Below are positions 11,408 to 20,931 of a stretch of DNA of 64,000 bases, piece by piece. The stretch is from Deinococcus aestuarii (GTDB lineage Bacteria; Deinococcota; Deinococci; Deinococcales; Deinococcaceae), in the NCBI RefSeq assembly GCF_018863415.1, contig NZ_JAHKSN010000004.1, positions 1 through 64,000 on the forward strand, given 5' to 3'. Both the position numbers and the translations under genes were made by a program. The notes under the pieces are model-generated. The model worked only from the letters and a program-made list of their open reading frames with translations. It was not told where the DNA came from and ran no database searches. Numbering within the stretch: position 1 is the first letter of the stretch; each line of letters starts with the position of its first letter.

Positions 11408-11413
11408 TAGCAT
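11408..11413 (+). promoter_or_regulatory. leaderless -10 element deciding the start at 11421
   Basis: TAGCAT overlaps the first possible ATG (11412), so that ATG would lie upstream of the transcript. The in-frame GTG at 11421 follows after exactly 7 bases, matching other leaderless starts in this window. Confidence 0.55.
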
Positions 11414-11420
11414 GGCCCGC

Positions 11421-11873
11421 GTGCCCGAACAGCCCCTCACCCGCGTCTTCGTCTACGGAACCCTGATGCCCGGCGAGCGCAACGCCCACGTCGCCGCCCA
11501 GGGTGGGACCTTCGAGGCCCGGCCCGCCCGTCTGCCCGGCTTTCGCCTGCTGCACCTCCTCCCCGAGGCGTACCCGGCGGTCGTGCCCGGCGGCGCGGGG
11601 GAGAAGGTCTGCGGCCAGGTCCTCACCTATGCCCGGGAGGACTGGGGGGTCGCCCTCCCCTTCCTCGACGCGCTGGAGGGCGTGGACGAGGTGCCGCCCC
11701 TCTACACGCGCGAAGAGGTGACGGTGACGCTGGAGGGGGAGGAGACGTGTGCCGCCTGGGTCTACGTGTATGCGAACGCCGCGCGCCTCGCCCGTCCCGG
11801 CGTGGTCCCGATCCCGGACGGCGACTGGCGGGGGGCGCCGGACCGCGCCCGTCCTCGTCCAGAGGACCGCTAG
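11421..11873 (+). CDS. gamma-glutamylcyclotransferase (AIG2-like) family protein
   Basis: A 150-residue protein of the GGCT fold. It has the diagnostic [11 protein letters not shown] near its N-terminus, an L-P-G-F-R-L motif, and an acidic L-D-A-L-E-G-V-D-E stretch near residues 86-94 that supplies the catalytic Glu in this family. Members release 5-oxoproline from gamma-glutamyl peptides, but many bacterial copies have unknown substrates. The start is set at GTG 11421 because the -10 element overlaps the ATG at 11412; using ATG adds three residues. The Arg/Pro-rich last 12 residues look dispensable. Confidence 0.88.
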   Translation: MPEQPLTRVFVYGTLMPGERNAHVAAQGGTFEARPARLPGFRLLHLLPEAYPAVVPGGAGEKVCGQVLTYAREDWGVALPFLDALEGVDEVPPLYTREEVTVTLEGEETCAAWVYVYANAARLARPGVVPIPDGDWRGAPDRARPRPEDR

Positions 11874-11981
11874 GCCGAGTTCCAGGGTCGATCCCGGCGA
11901 CTGGAAGCTGGCGACTGGCGACCCCACACCAAAGGAAAACCGCCCCCGGACGAGCCAGGAGCGGTGGGGCCGGGACAGCCT

Positions 11982-12257
<276 letters not shown>

Positions 12258-12402
12258 GTGGTCCCTCTCGTGTTGTGAAGTCCCGCGCGGACCAGCCGGG
12301 CCAAAGGGTCTGTCGGAAGAAGTTCCACGGACAGACCTGCCCGACCGCTCACGGCGGCAGCGGGTAGCTTAGCACGCCGGGGCCGGGAGGCACGTTCGGC
12401 AG

Positions 12403-12431
12403 TTGACAAGGCGGGGGGCGGCCCCTATCAT
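12403..12431 (+). promoter_or_regulatory. promoter of tRNA-Leu
   Basis: TTGACA (12403-12408), a 17-bp spacer, then TATCAT (12426-12431). Transcription would begin about 12 bases before the tRNA 5' end. It is a near-consensus housekeeping sigma promoter. Confidence 0.85.
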
Positions 12432-12449
12432 TCCTTTCGCTTCACCGTT

Positions 12450-12534
12450 GCTGGGGTGGCGGAATTGGTAGACGCACTAGCTTGAGGTGCTAGCGCCGCG
12501 AGGCGTGTGGGTTCAAGTCCCATCTCCAGCACCA
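12450..12534 (+). tRNA. tRNA-Leu (anticodon GAG)
   Basis: A class-II tRNA with a 7-bp acceptor stem (GCTGGGG with CTCCAGC, one G-T pair), an anticodon stem CTAGC/GCTAG around a TTGAGGT loop giving GAG, and a long variable arm (CGCCGCGAGGCGT) typical of Leu. The T-loop is GTTCAAGTC, and the 3' ACCA is encoded. It reads CUC/CUU codons. Confidence 0.97.
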
Positions 12535-12538
12535 ACGG

Positions 12539-12567
12539 GCCGCCGGAATCTTCAGGGTTCCGGCGGC
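12539..12567 (+). terminator. hairpin after tRNA-Leu
   Basis: Perfect 10-bp stem (GCCGCCGGAA with TTCCGGCGGC), 4 bases after the CCA end. It is followed by a short T-run (ctttgg). Confidence 0.65.
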
Positions 12568-12602
12568 AGCCTTTGGCCCCACCGCGTCGCCGGAACGTGT
12601 GC

Positions 12603-12608
12603 TACACT
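12603..12608 (+). promoter_or_regulatory. -10 element of SRP RNA
   Basis: TACACT, about 7 bases before the first base of the SRP RNA helix. The -35 region is not recognisable. Confidence 0.45.
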
Positions 12609-12614
12609 CCGCGT

Positions 12615-12722
<108 letters not shown>

Positions 12723-12748
12723 TGTGCTCCCCGTGCCATCCTCCCCAC

Positions 12749-13252
12749 ATGCCTGCCACCCGCGCGGCCACGCCGGACGACGCCCCCGCCGTCACCCGCA
12801 TCTACAACGAGGGCATCGCCGACCGGATCGCCACCTTCGAGACGAGGAACAGAACAGAGGATGAGGTGGCCGAACGCCTGCGCGGGCCGCATCCCGCCGT
12901 GGTGGCGCTGGACGGGAACGGGGAAGTCGTCGCCTTCGCGTGGAGCGGCCCCTACAGCACCCGGGAAGTGTACGCGACCATAGGAGACCACGGAGTCTAC
13001 GTGGCGCGGGAGGCGCGGGGGCGGGGGTACGGCGAGACCGCCCTGCGCGAGCTGATGACGGCGGCCCGGGAGGCCGGATTGCACAAGCTCACCAGCCGCG
13101 TCCTCGTGGAGAACACGGCCAGCCGCCGCCTCCATACGCGCTGCGGCTTCCGCGAGGTCGGGACCCACCGCCGCCACGCCCGTCTGGACGGCGAGTGGCG
13201 GGACGTGGTGACGGTGGAGGCGCTGCTGGACGAGGTGGAGGGACCGCCATGA
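12749..13252 (+). CDS. GNAT N-acetyltransferase, phosphinothricin/arsinothricin acetyltransferase-like
   Basis: A 167-residue acetyl-CoA-dependent N-acetyltransferase. The sequence follows the PAT/ArsN1 subgroup: I-Y-N-E-G-I-A-D-R-I-A-T-F-E-T near residues 18-32, V-Y-V-A-R-E-A-R-G-R-G-Y-G acetyl-CoA loop near 83-95, and E-N-T-A-S-R-R-L-H-T-R-C-G-F-R-E-V-G-T near 120-138. Members detoxify glutamate analogues such as phosphinothricin, or act on methionine sulfone; the exact substrate cannot be read here. The ATG at 12749 follows the SRP RNA terminator by 25 bases; the frame upstream of it lies inside the SRP RNA and is excluded. Confidence 0.9.
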   Translation: MPATRAATPDDAPAVTRIYNEGIADRIATFETRNRTEDEVAERLRGPHPAVVALDGNGEVVAFAWSGPYSTREVYATIGDHGVYVAREARGRGYGETALRELMTAAREAGLHKLTSRVLVENTASRRLHTRCGFREVGTHRRHARLDGEWRDVVTVEALLDEVEGPP

Positions 13253-13265
13253 GCAGGGGAGTCAA

Positions 13266-14222
13266 TCATGTCCCTTTGAGCAACCTTCCGGCCACGGCCA
13301 GAAACGGGGCGCCGAGGTCCGGCAGGCCGTGGTGCCCCAGGTAGAGCCCGGAGGAGACCCGTTCCAGATACGCCCACTGCCAGATCGCCTCAGCGTCGGT
13401 CGCAGTCGCCTGTGCCATCTGGTCGCACCAGGAGCGCAGTTCCGAGTGCGGATGTCTGAAGGCCAGAAGCTCCGTGTTCCAGCCGCGCAGGGCGACCCCG
13501 AGGTCGTACTCCGGTTCGCACAGGAAACCCTCGGGGTCCACGAACACATAACCCGTCTCCGCACCTGGACGGGCCCGCTCCACCCGCAACAGGTTTCCCG
13601 CGTGGGGGTCACCGTGGACCACGACCTGTCGCGCGGGGTCACGCGCCTCCCACCTCTCACGGGCGTAGCGCAACGCCTGGTCGACCGCCGCCTGAAGACC
13701 CTGCTCTCCCCTCTCCTCGGCGAGGTCGCGCACGAGGGCGAGGAGCCCGGCGGCCTTGTGGCCGGATTCGCCCGGCGGGGGCAGGCAGAGTTCTCGCGGC
13801 ACCTGCCAGGCCTGCCGCAGCGTCCCGGCGGTGATGGACAGCACGGCGGACACGCTCTGCACCACCTCATCCACAGGTGCCCCGAGGGATTCCAGGAGGA
13901 GGGCGCCCCGGTCGAGGTCGTGGGCCAGAACCTGAACGTACCCGTGACCCCGCGCCGCCACGAGGGTGGAGACCTGGGTGGTCAGGATGGGTTCCGGCAG
14001 GGCCAGCTTGAGGACGGCCCGCCGCCCGTCACGGGTGGTAACGCGGCGGACAGAGGAACGGCTGCCGCCGGGCAGCGGGTCGCCCAATCCAAGCTCCCAC
14101 TCGCAGCATTGTCGCCGCAGCAGGCCGGGCAGCGCGTCCAGCCACAGGCGGCCGTGCGCCCCCAGGCTTTCCGCGTAGGCGCGCACGGTGGGCTGCACGG
14201 TGACCGCAGGGGCCTCTTCCAC
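13266..14222 (-). CDS. aminoglycoside phosphotransferase-family kinase, APH(6)/streptomycin kinase-like
   Basis: Protein-kinase-like small-molecule kinase of about 318 residues. The catalytic loop V-V-V-H-G-D-P-H-A-G-N-L-L and the metal-binding V-F-V-D-P-E-G-F (D in place of DFD) are present. Upstream are an R-R-A-V-L-K-L-A strand with the ATP Lys and A-L-L-L-E-S-L-G, the pattern of the streptomycin 6-kinase (hydroxyurea-induced) subfamily. The start is uncertain: GTG 14222 follows a TAGGGT hexamer by 8 bases, while GTG 14240 lacks a binding site. Many chromosomal homologues are not proven resistance genes. Convergent with the GNAT gene. Confidence 0.85.
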   Translation of the reverse strand: MEEAPAVTVQPTVRAYAESLGAHGRLWLDALPGLLRRQCCEWELGLGDPLPGGSRSSVRRVTTRDGRRAVLKLALPEPILTTQVSTLVAARGHGYVQVLAHDLDRGALLLESLGAPVDEVVQSVSAVLSITAGTLRQAWQVPRELCLPPPGESGHKAAGLLALVRDLAEERGEQGLQAAVDQALRYARERWEARDPARQVVVHGDPHAGNLLRVERARPGAETGYVFVDPEGFLCEPEYDLGVALRGWNTELLAFRHPHSELRSWCDQMAQATATDAEAIWQWAYLERVSSGLYLGHHGLPDLGAPFLAVAGRLLKGT

Positions 14223-14397
14223 GATGGCGAACCCTACCACGCGCGGGCGAGACCGGACTCTGGGAGGACCACGGATGTTCCCGCACTGGTCCTGCTGTCT
14301 CTTGCCCAGGCTGGTCCACCTCCGGCTAATGTTCGGACGGCGGATTCGTCCAGGTAGCGTGCTTTCAAACGAGAAGAACCAAGGAGCGTGATGTGGC

Positions 14398-14757
14398 ATG
14401 GCGACGGAATTGAAAACCACCGTGACGTACGAGGACACCCTGGGTCGGCTGGACATCCGCCTGGGGCGCGTGGTGGAGGTCGAGGTGGAGCCGAGCGCCC
14501 CGAAAGCGTCCTACCGGTTGACCGTGGACTTCGGGAAGTACGGGCGCCGGGTCAGCGTGGGCCGCTTCACCGGGCACCCGCCGGGGGAGCTGCTGGGGCG
14601 CCAGGTGGTGGGGGTGCTCAACTTCGAGCCGCGCCAGATCGGCGACGTGACCTCGGAGGTCCTCATTCTTGGGGTGCAGGTTCCAGGGGCCGCGAGCGGG
14701 GAGGCGACCGTCCTGACGCCCGCTCGGGAGGCCAGGCTCGGCGGCAAGGTGTTCTGA
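14398..14757 (+). CDS. csaA: CsaA/EMAP-type tRNA-binding domain protein
   Basis: A 119-residue single OB-fold protein. It shows the CsaA/Met-tRNA-synthetase beta-like order: L-D-I-R-L-G-R-V-V-E-V-E near residue 18, a Y-R-L-T-V-D-F-G strand, then V-G-V-L-N-F-E-P-R-Q-I-G-D-V-T-S-E-V-L near 70-88. CsaA dimers bind tRNA and have been linked to protein export in Bacillus. AAGGAG precedes the ATG. A stem-like GGTAGCCCC ... GGGGCTACC sequence (14762-14790) follows the stop and may terminate. Confidence 0.87.
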   Translation: MATELKTTVTYEDTLGRLDIRLGRVVEVEVEPSAPKASYRLTVDFGKYGRRVSVGRFTGHPPGELLGRQVVGVLNFEPRQIGDVTSEVLILGVQVPGAASGEATVLTPAREARLGGKVF

Positions 14758-14761
14758 GAGA

Positions 14762-14790
14762 GGTAGCCCCGTCAGTTGAGGGGCTACCTC
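14762..14790 (+). terminator. terminator-like hairpin after csaA
   Basis: GGTAGCCCC (14762-14770) pairs with GGGGCTACC (14780-14788) around a 9-base loop, right after the csaA stop. A weak TCCC tail follows. Confidence 0.55.
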
Positions 14791-14877
14791 CCACCTCACC
14801 AAAGCTGCTCGGTTGGGATGACTTGGGGGATAGGCCCTCGACTTGTTGAAGACGTGTGCGGAGGGGCAGCCTGGCCC

Positions 14878-15258
14878 TCACCGCGTTTTTGGGATCAGCA
14901 CCAGCGACTGCGTTTCCTTCACCAAGGCGAGTCCTCGCAGCCGCTCGGGGTCAAGGTCACCCGCCTTCGCCAGCGCCTCGGCCTTCTTGCGGTCGATGGT
15001 GGCGACCTCCAGCGCGGCGGCGTCGCCAAACACGTCGCGGAAGGGCTCGACGGGGTACTCCACCCGGCGCGAGACCTTGAGTTCGGCCCGGTAGAGGTCC
15101 GTCTCGGCGCGGGCCCCGGTGGCGAGGGCCGCCTTGATCCGGGCGGCGAGTTCGTCGCGCTCCAGTTCCAGCCCCAGCAGCGTGTCGCGCAGGGTGGCGT
15201 AGCGTTCGAGCAGTTCGTCTAGCGTCAGGTCCACGGTGGGGTCGAGCGGCGCCGTCAT
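14878..15258 (-). CDS. hypothetical coiled-coil protein
   Basis: A 126-residue cytoplasmic protein. Residues 10-50 are a Leu/Glu-rich helix likely to form a coiled coil; the rest is mixed, with V-E-P-F-R-D-V-F-G-D near 71 and K-K-A-E-A-L-A-K-A-G-D-L-D-P-E near 91. The plan is reminiscent of phage host-nuclease-inhibitor or Gp157-like small proteins, but I cannot assign a family. It starts with ATG at 15258, monocistronic, divergent from the carbonic anhydrase gene. Confidence 0.8.
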   Translation of the reverse strand: MTAPLDPTVDLTLDELLERYATLRDTLLGLELERDELAARIKAALATGARAETDLYRAELKVSRRVEYPVEPFRDVFGDAAALEVATIDRKKAEALAKAGDLDPERLRGLALVKETQSLVLIPKTR

Positions 15259-15379
15259 GGACCCAGCCTAAAACAGCCGCGCTCCCTTGGCAGGCGTGGA
15301 CGCACGTTATCCCGGGTCAGCCAGGTTGAACGGCGGGCCAGGGACAAACTAGTTCCGTCATCCCGGGCACCGCCCGTCT

Positions 15380-15385
15380 TAAGAT
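15380..15385 (+). promoter_or_regulatory. leaderless -10 element of the carbonic anhydrase gene
   Basis: TAAGAT, 6 bases before the GTG start at 15392. There is no Shine-Dalgarno sequence. Confidence 0.55.
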
Positions 15386-15391
15386 GGGCGG

Positions 15392-16129
<738 letters not shown>

Positions 16130-16255
16130 ACGTTGCGTCAACCCACTAACCGAAGCAAAGCACTTTACAAAACAGAGCGTGAGGACTAGAGTGGGAGGTC
16201 GCGTGGCGCCCTATCTCAGACGAGCGGCGCCCTCTGCATCTGTAACGGAGGAACC

Positions 16256-17029
16256 ATGCAGCGGACCATCCTGACCATTCTCGCGCCCCTGCTTCTGGTG
16301 GGCGGCGCCCAGGCCCAGACCAAGCCCAGCACCCTGACGCCCGGCGTGCTCAAGATCGGCATGGAGGGGACGTACGCGCCCTTCACCTACAAGGACGAGA
16401 AGGGGCAGCTCGTCGGCTTCGACGTGGACATCGCCAAGGCGGTGGCGGCGAAGCTGGGCCTCAAGCCCGAGTTCGTGCTCACCGAGTGGAGCGGCATCCT
16501 GGCCGGGCTCCAGGCGAGGAAGTACGACGTGATCGTGAACCAGGTGGGCATCACGCCCGAGCGGCAGCAGGCCATCGGGTTCAGCCGGGCCTACGCCTAC
16601 AGCAGCCCGCAGATCATCGTGCGGAAGAACGCTAACACCTCGTTCAAGACGCTCACCGACCTCAAGGGCAAGCGGGTGGGCGTGGGGCTGGGGAGCAACT
16701 TCGAGAAGCAACTGCGGGACGCGGGCGGCATCAACGTGGTGACGTACCCCGGCGCCCCCGAGTACCTGCGCGACCTGATCTCGGGCCGCCTCGACGCCGC
16801 GTACAACGACCGCCTGCTGGTGGGTTACCTGATCAAGCGCGACAACCTCCCCGTCAAGGGCGCGGGCGTGATCGGCCAGCCCGAGCCCGTGGGCATCGCC
16901 CTGCGCAAGGACAACACGGCGCTCAGGGCCGCCGTCGACCGGGCGCTGACCCAGATCAAGGCGGACGGTACGTACGCGAAGATCAGCCGCCAGTGGTTCG
17001 GGCAGGACGTGAGCCAGCCCGGGAAGTAA
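16256..17029 (+). CDS. ABC transporter substrate-binding protein for polar amino acids (cystine-type)
   Basis: Periplasm-side receptor of 257 residues with a cleavable signal peptide (A-Q-A-Q near residue 21). It is a family-3 solute-binding protein: L-K-I-G-M-E-G-T-Y-A-P-F-T-Y near 33-46, V-G-F-D-V-D-I-A-K-A-V near 53-63, and an R-V-G-V-G-L-G-S-N-F-E-K hinge strand near 140. The order of motifs is closest to FliY/TcyA-like cystine receptors. GGAGG precedes the ATG. The permease follows after 68 bases, but no ATPase gene is next to them. Confidence 0.92.
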   Translation: MQRTILTILAPLLLVGGAQAQTKPSTLTPGVLKIGMEGTYAPFTYKDEKGQLVGFDVDIAKAVAAKLGLKPEFVLTEWSGILAGLQARKYDVIVNQVGITPERQQAIGFSRAYAYSSPQIIVRKNANTSFKTLTDLKGKRVGVGLGSNFEKQLRDAGGINVVTYPGAPEYLRDLISGRLDAAYNDRLLVGYLIKRDNLPVKGAGVIGQPEPVGIALRKDNTALRAAVDRALTQIKADGTYAKISRQWFGQDVSQPGK

Positions 17030-17084
17030 GCCCTCTGGGCGGCGGGACGCGGGGAGGAAATGCCCCGGGCGTCCCGTCGCCGTT

Positions 17085-17090
17085 TAAGGT
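17085..17090 (+). promoter_or_regulatory. possible leaderless -10 element (or binding site) of the permease
   Basis: TAAGGT, 7 bases before GTG 17098. AAGGTGAG could equally serve as a ribosome binding site; either reading supports the 17098 start. Confidence 0.4.
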
Positions 17091-17097
17091 GAGCCCC

Positions 17098-17763
17098 GTG
17101 GACCTCTCCTTCATTCTGCAAAGCGCCCTCCAGGCCCTGCCCGTCCTGATCCAGGGGGCGGGCGTCACGCTGGCCTTCGCGCTCGCGGCGATGGTGCTGG
17201 GGCTGCCGCTGGGCTTTCTGGTGGCCCTCGCGCGGCTCTCCAGGTTCGCCTTCCTGCGAGGGTTGACGGGCCTGTACGTGTCCTTTATCCGGGGGACGCC
17301 CCTGCTGGTGCAGATTTTCGTCATCTACTACGGGCTGCCGAGTTTCGGGATCACGCTCAGCCCGGTCGTGGGCGGCGTGCTGGCCCTGACGCTCAACGCG
17401 GGCGCCTACCTCTCGGAGACGATCCGGGCGGCGATCCTGTCGGTGGGGCGGGGGCAGCGGGAGGCGGCGTACAGCCTGGGGCTGACGGGGGCGCAGACGA
17501 TGCGCTTGATCGTGCTGCCGCAGGCGCTCCGGGTGGCCGCGCCCAGCCTGGGCAACAGCCTGATCGGGCTGGTCAAGGACACCTCGCTCGTCTCCGTGAT
17601 CACGGTGGTCGAACTGCTGCGAAGCGCCCAACTGGTGATCGCCCGCACCTTCGAGCCCTTCGGCCCGTACATTATGGCGGCCCTGCTGTACTGGGCGATC
17701 AGCGGGATACTGGAGGTCGTGCAGCGGCGGGTGGAGCGGCGGCTCTCTCGCGGGACGGTGTAG
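17098..17763 (+). CDS. amino-acid ABC transporter permease
   Basis: Membrane subunit (221 residues) of a His/Glu/Gln/Arg/Cys-type importer. Five or so membrane spans; the R-G-T-P-L-L-V-Q-I-F motif near 63 is the HisM/GlnP signature. The ATPase-coupling loop R-G-Q-R-E-A-A-Y-S-L-G-L-T-G (EAA motif) lies near 118. The chosen GTG follows AAGGTGAG; a GTG three codons earlier is possible. It works with the receptor encoded just upstream. The nucleotide-binding subunit must be encoded elsewhere. A strong bidirectional terminator follows. Confidence 0.92.
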   Translation: MDLSFILQSALQALPVLIQGAGVTLAFALAAMVLGLPLGFLVALARLSRFAFLRGLTGLYVSFIRGTPLLVQIFVIYYGLPSFGITLSPVVGGVLALTLNAGAYLSETIRAAILSVGRGQREAAYSLGLTGAQTMRLIVLPQALRVAAPSLGNSLIGLVKDTSLVSVITVVELLRSAQLVIARTFEPFGPYIMAALLYWAISGILEVVQRRVERRLSRGTV

Positions 17764-17780
17764 GAAAGGAAGAAACAGGG

Positions 17781-17822
17781 GGAGGGGGACGCAGGTCGAC
17801 GTGTCCCCCTCCTCCTTGTTTT
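17781..17822. terminator. bidirectional terminator between permease and MFS genes
   Basis: GGAGGGGGAC (17781-17790) and GTCCCCCTCC (17803-17812) form a perfect 10-bp stem. T-rich sequence (tccttgtttt) follows on the plus strand. It separates two convergent genes. Confidence 0.85.
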
Positions 17823-17830
17823 GATCCCCG

Positions 17831-19027
17831 TCAGGTCGCTGCCCGCCGCGCCTGCGCCCGCACCGCCGCCGTCCAGGTCAGCGCGAGGAGGGCGAGCAGG
17901 GCGGTAAGGGTGAGCATCAGCGTTCCCGTCTCGACACGCCACGCCGCCAGCGCCGCGCCGAGGGTCAGGCCGACCGCGTTCACACCCATCAGCGCGCCGA
18001 TCACCCGGCCCCGCAGACCGTCCGGCACGAGTTGTTGCGAACGGGTGGTGGCGGCGACCTCCAGCAGGCCCAGCCCCAGGCCGAAGACGGCGGCGGCGCC
18101 CCACCACGCGGGCACCGGGGTCAGCGCGAAGCCCAGCGTGCCCAGAACGAGGACCCAGCGGCCCGTGCCGATCAGCAAGTCCAGACTCCGCCGGGCGGCG
18201 AGCGGAGTGACGAGGGCGATGCCGACGAGGACACCGCCCGAGATCAGCATCTCGAAGACGGCGTAGTCGGGCGCACCCCGCCCGAAAGCCGTCATGTGGA
18301 GGGGCGCGCGGACGTTCATCACGTTCATGGCGAGGTTGAGCGCGAAGCTCATGGCGAGGAGGGCGAGCAGGAGGGGCGAGCGGCGGATCACCCGCAGGCC
18401 CTCCAGAGCGTCACTCAGCGGCTGAATCCTTCCGCCCGCCGCCCCCTCCAGCCGGGGCAGGGCGAGGGCGGCGACGAGCAACCCCAGGATGAGGGGTGTG
18501 GCGACGAGCAGCGTCCCTCCCGCACCGAACCCGTGGACGAGCACCCCTCCGACCCCGTAGCCCACGAGGGGAGCGCCCATCAGCGCCCCGCTGTTCAGGC
18601 TGTTGGCGCGCGGCAGCGGGGCGGCGGGCACCAGACGCGGCACGAGCGCGGCCCCCGTGGCGTAGGCGAGGGTGGAGAGCAGGCCGTTCAGGAAGGCCAA
18701 GGCGGCGAGGAGCGAGAGCGGAGCCGTTCCCACCAGGGCCAGCCCGCCCACCGCCCCCACCGCGAGCGCCCGCAGTCCGGCGCTGAGGGCGAGGAGGAGG
18801 CGCGGCGGCAGCCGGTCGGCGAGCCCGCCCAGCAGCGGCGCCAGGAAACGCGGCAGGCTCCCGCACAGCACCACAAGGCCGACGGCCCCCGCGCCTCCCC
18901 CGGCGTCCAGCGCCAGGAACGGCAGGGCGACGGCGACGGCGGAGTCGCCCAAGGCAGTCGCGCTCAGCCCTGCCCAGTAGGTCCAGAACGAGCGCGGCAG
19001 CGTGGTCGTCGCATGGGTGGTGGTCAT
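17831..19027 (-). CDS. MFS transporter
   Basis: A 398-residue inner-membrane protein with about 12 hydrophobic segments. The first loop after span 2 is G-L-A-D-R-L-P-P-R, the MFS motif A variant (G-x-x-x-D-R). It resembles drug-export or permease-like MFS proteins (MFS_1/MFS_3) without a substrate signature. The ATG at 19027 was chosen because the conserved membrane pattern begins right after; upstream in-frame sequence runs through the divergent regulator. The divergent HTH gene 30 bp away probably controls it. Confidence 0.88.
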   Translation of the reverse strand: MTTTHATTTLPRSFWTYWAGLSATALGDSAVAVALPFLALDAGGGAGAVGLVVLCGSLPRFLAPLLGGLADRLPPRLLLALSAGLRALAVGAVGGLALVGTAPLSLLAALAFLNGLLSTLAYATGAALVPRLVPAAPLPRANSLNSGALMGAPLVGYGVGGVLVHGFGAGGTLLVATPLILGLLVAALALPRLEGAAGGRIQPLSDALEGLRVIRRSPLLLALLAMSFALNLAMNVMNVRAPLHMTAFGRGAPDYAVFEMLISGGVLVGIALVTPLAARRSLDLLIGTGRWVLVLGTLGFALTPVPAWWGAAAVFGLGLGLLEVAATTRSQQLVPDGLRGRVIGALMGVNAVGLTLGAALAAWRVETGTLMLTLTALLALLALTWTAAVRAQARRAAT

Positions 19028-19044
19028 GGCCCCAGCGTCCGGCG

Positions 19045-19050
19045 TACCCT
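19045..19050 (+). promoter_or_regulatory. leaderless -10 element of the winged-helix regulator
   Basis: TACCCT, 7 bases before the ATG at 19058. The whole divergent spacer to the MFS gene is only 30 bp, so the two promoters overlap. Confidence 0.55.
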
Positions 19051-19057
19051 GCCGAAA

Positions 19058-19750
19058 ATGCCGCAGACGATTTTGGGTTCCTTCGAGGGCGATTGGTTCG
19101 AGGTGGGCACGCCGGAGCAGGCCCGGTTGCTGAGCGATCCCGTGGCCCTGCGCCACCTGGAACCCTTCCTCGGGCGGACGTTGGGGGCGGGGGCGGCGGC
19201 GCGGGAGGCGGGCGTGAGCGTGGAGCGAATGCTCTACCGGGTGCGGCAATTTCTGGGGGCCGGGCTGCTGGAGGAGGTGGGCATGGAGAGACGCGCCGGG
19301 CGACCCGTGCGGCTCTACCGCGCGCCCGCCGGGCTTCGGGTGCCCTTCCACCTCACCCCCTTCGCGGACCTGGAGGCGCAGATCGCGCAGCACGGTCGGC
19401 CCTTCGACCGCCTGCGGGCCCGTGCCGGGGCAAGGCGCCTCGCGGAGTTGGAGCTGGGGACCCGCCTCCTCTACCGCGACTCCAGCGGCGAGGTCCATTC
19501 CGAGGTCCTCCTCCCCGAGGGCCGCACGCTCGCCGAGGTACGCGGAAAGCACTTTGGCGGCGACTACATGGGGGTGCTGTGGCTGGACGACGACGCGGCG
19601 CGGCGAGTGCAGGCCCACCTCGACGCCCTGCGCGAGGAGTTGAGCGGGCAGGGCACCGAGCGGGAGGGCACCCGGCCCTACCTCGTCCAGACGGCCCTGC
19701 TGCCGCTCAACCCCAGGGACCGGGAGGAACTGCTGGGGCCGCCCGGGTGA
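19058..19750 (+). CDS. ArsR-like winged-helix transcriptional regulator
   Basis: A 230-residue protein. An N-terminal winged-helix region at about 15-90 shows L-S-D-P-V-A-L-R-H-L-E-P-F-L, then A-R-E-A-G-V-S-V-E-R-M-L-Y-R-V-R-Q-F recognition-helix-like, and a G-R-P-V-R-L-Y-R wing. The C-terminal 130 residues are an unassigned effector-like region with many charged residues. It lies divergent to the MFS gene with a 30-bp gap, an arrangement typical of a local regulator of an exporter. Ligand unknown. Confidence 0.82.
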   Translation: MPQTILGSFEGDWFEVGTPEQARLLSDPVALRHLEPFLGRTLGAGAAAREAGVSVERMLYRVRQFLGAGLLEEVGMERRAGRPVRLYRAPAGLRVPFHLTPFADLEAQIAQHGRPFDRLRARAGARRLAELELGTRLLYRDSSGEVHSEVLLPEGRTLAEVRGKHFGGDYMGVLWLDDDAARRVQAHLDALREELSGQGTEREGTRPYLVQTALLPLNPRDREELLGPPG

Positions 19751-19801
19751 CCGAGCCTTCGGGCTTCCGTCATGATCACGGCTTAAGCATGGTCGTCCCT
19801 G

Positions 19802-19807
19802 TAGGCT
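19802..19807 (+). promoter_or_regulatory. leaderless -10 element of the IclR-family gene
   Basis: TAGGCT, 6 bases before the GTG start at 19814. Confidence 0.55.
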
Positions 19808-19813
19808 GGACGG

Positions 19814-20518
<705 letters not shown>

Positions 20519-20631
20519 TCCCCGACGACCCGACCCGGGGCCCACCTACCACGCCGTTTCCCGGCAGGTCCGTCTAGCCAGGCCGCCCCTTCCAGATGGG
20601 ACTGGACCAGCGCCGACCACGATACAAATGG

Positions 20632-20655
20632 AAAACCCCGCGCGGGGCGGGGCTT
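20632..20655 (-). terminator. terminator of the tRNA-Asp/tRNA-Phe operon
   Basis: On the minus strand CCCCGC (20652-20647) pairs with GCGGGG (20641-20636), followed by TTTT. It lies 6 bases past the encoded CCA of tRNA-Phe. Confidence 0.75.
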
Positions 20656-20660
20656 GTTCT

Positions 20661-20738
<78 letters not shown>

Positions 20739-20751
20739 GCCCCGGGGGGCG

Positions 20752-20828
<77 letters not shown>

Positions 20829-20855
20829 CCATGCGCCGCAAAAGCAGCGGGGTTA

Positions 20856-20884
20856 AGGATAGCCGCGCCCCCCGGGCTTGTCAA
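20856..20884 (-). promoter_or_regulatory. promoter of the tRNA-Asp/tRNA-Phe operon
   Basis: On the minus strand TTGACA (20884-20879), 17-bp spacer, TATCCT (20861-20856). The start would be about 20 bases before tRNA-Asp. Confidence 0.85.
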
Positions 20885-20931
20885 CACGCCCACAGTTCAT
20901 CCCCCGTGGCAGGGCACTCAGGCCCCCCTCC

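Noticed and set aside
14388..14849. Plus-strand frame overlapping csaA with an ATG at 14391
   Set aside because: Shadow composition; the csaA frame from 14398 matches the CsaA motif order.
18032..19057. N-terminal extension of the winged-helix regulator through the MFS gene
   Set aside because: The added sequence is a shadow of the MFS gene; the real start is ATG 19058, 7 bases after TACCCT.
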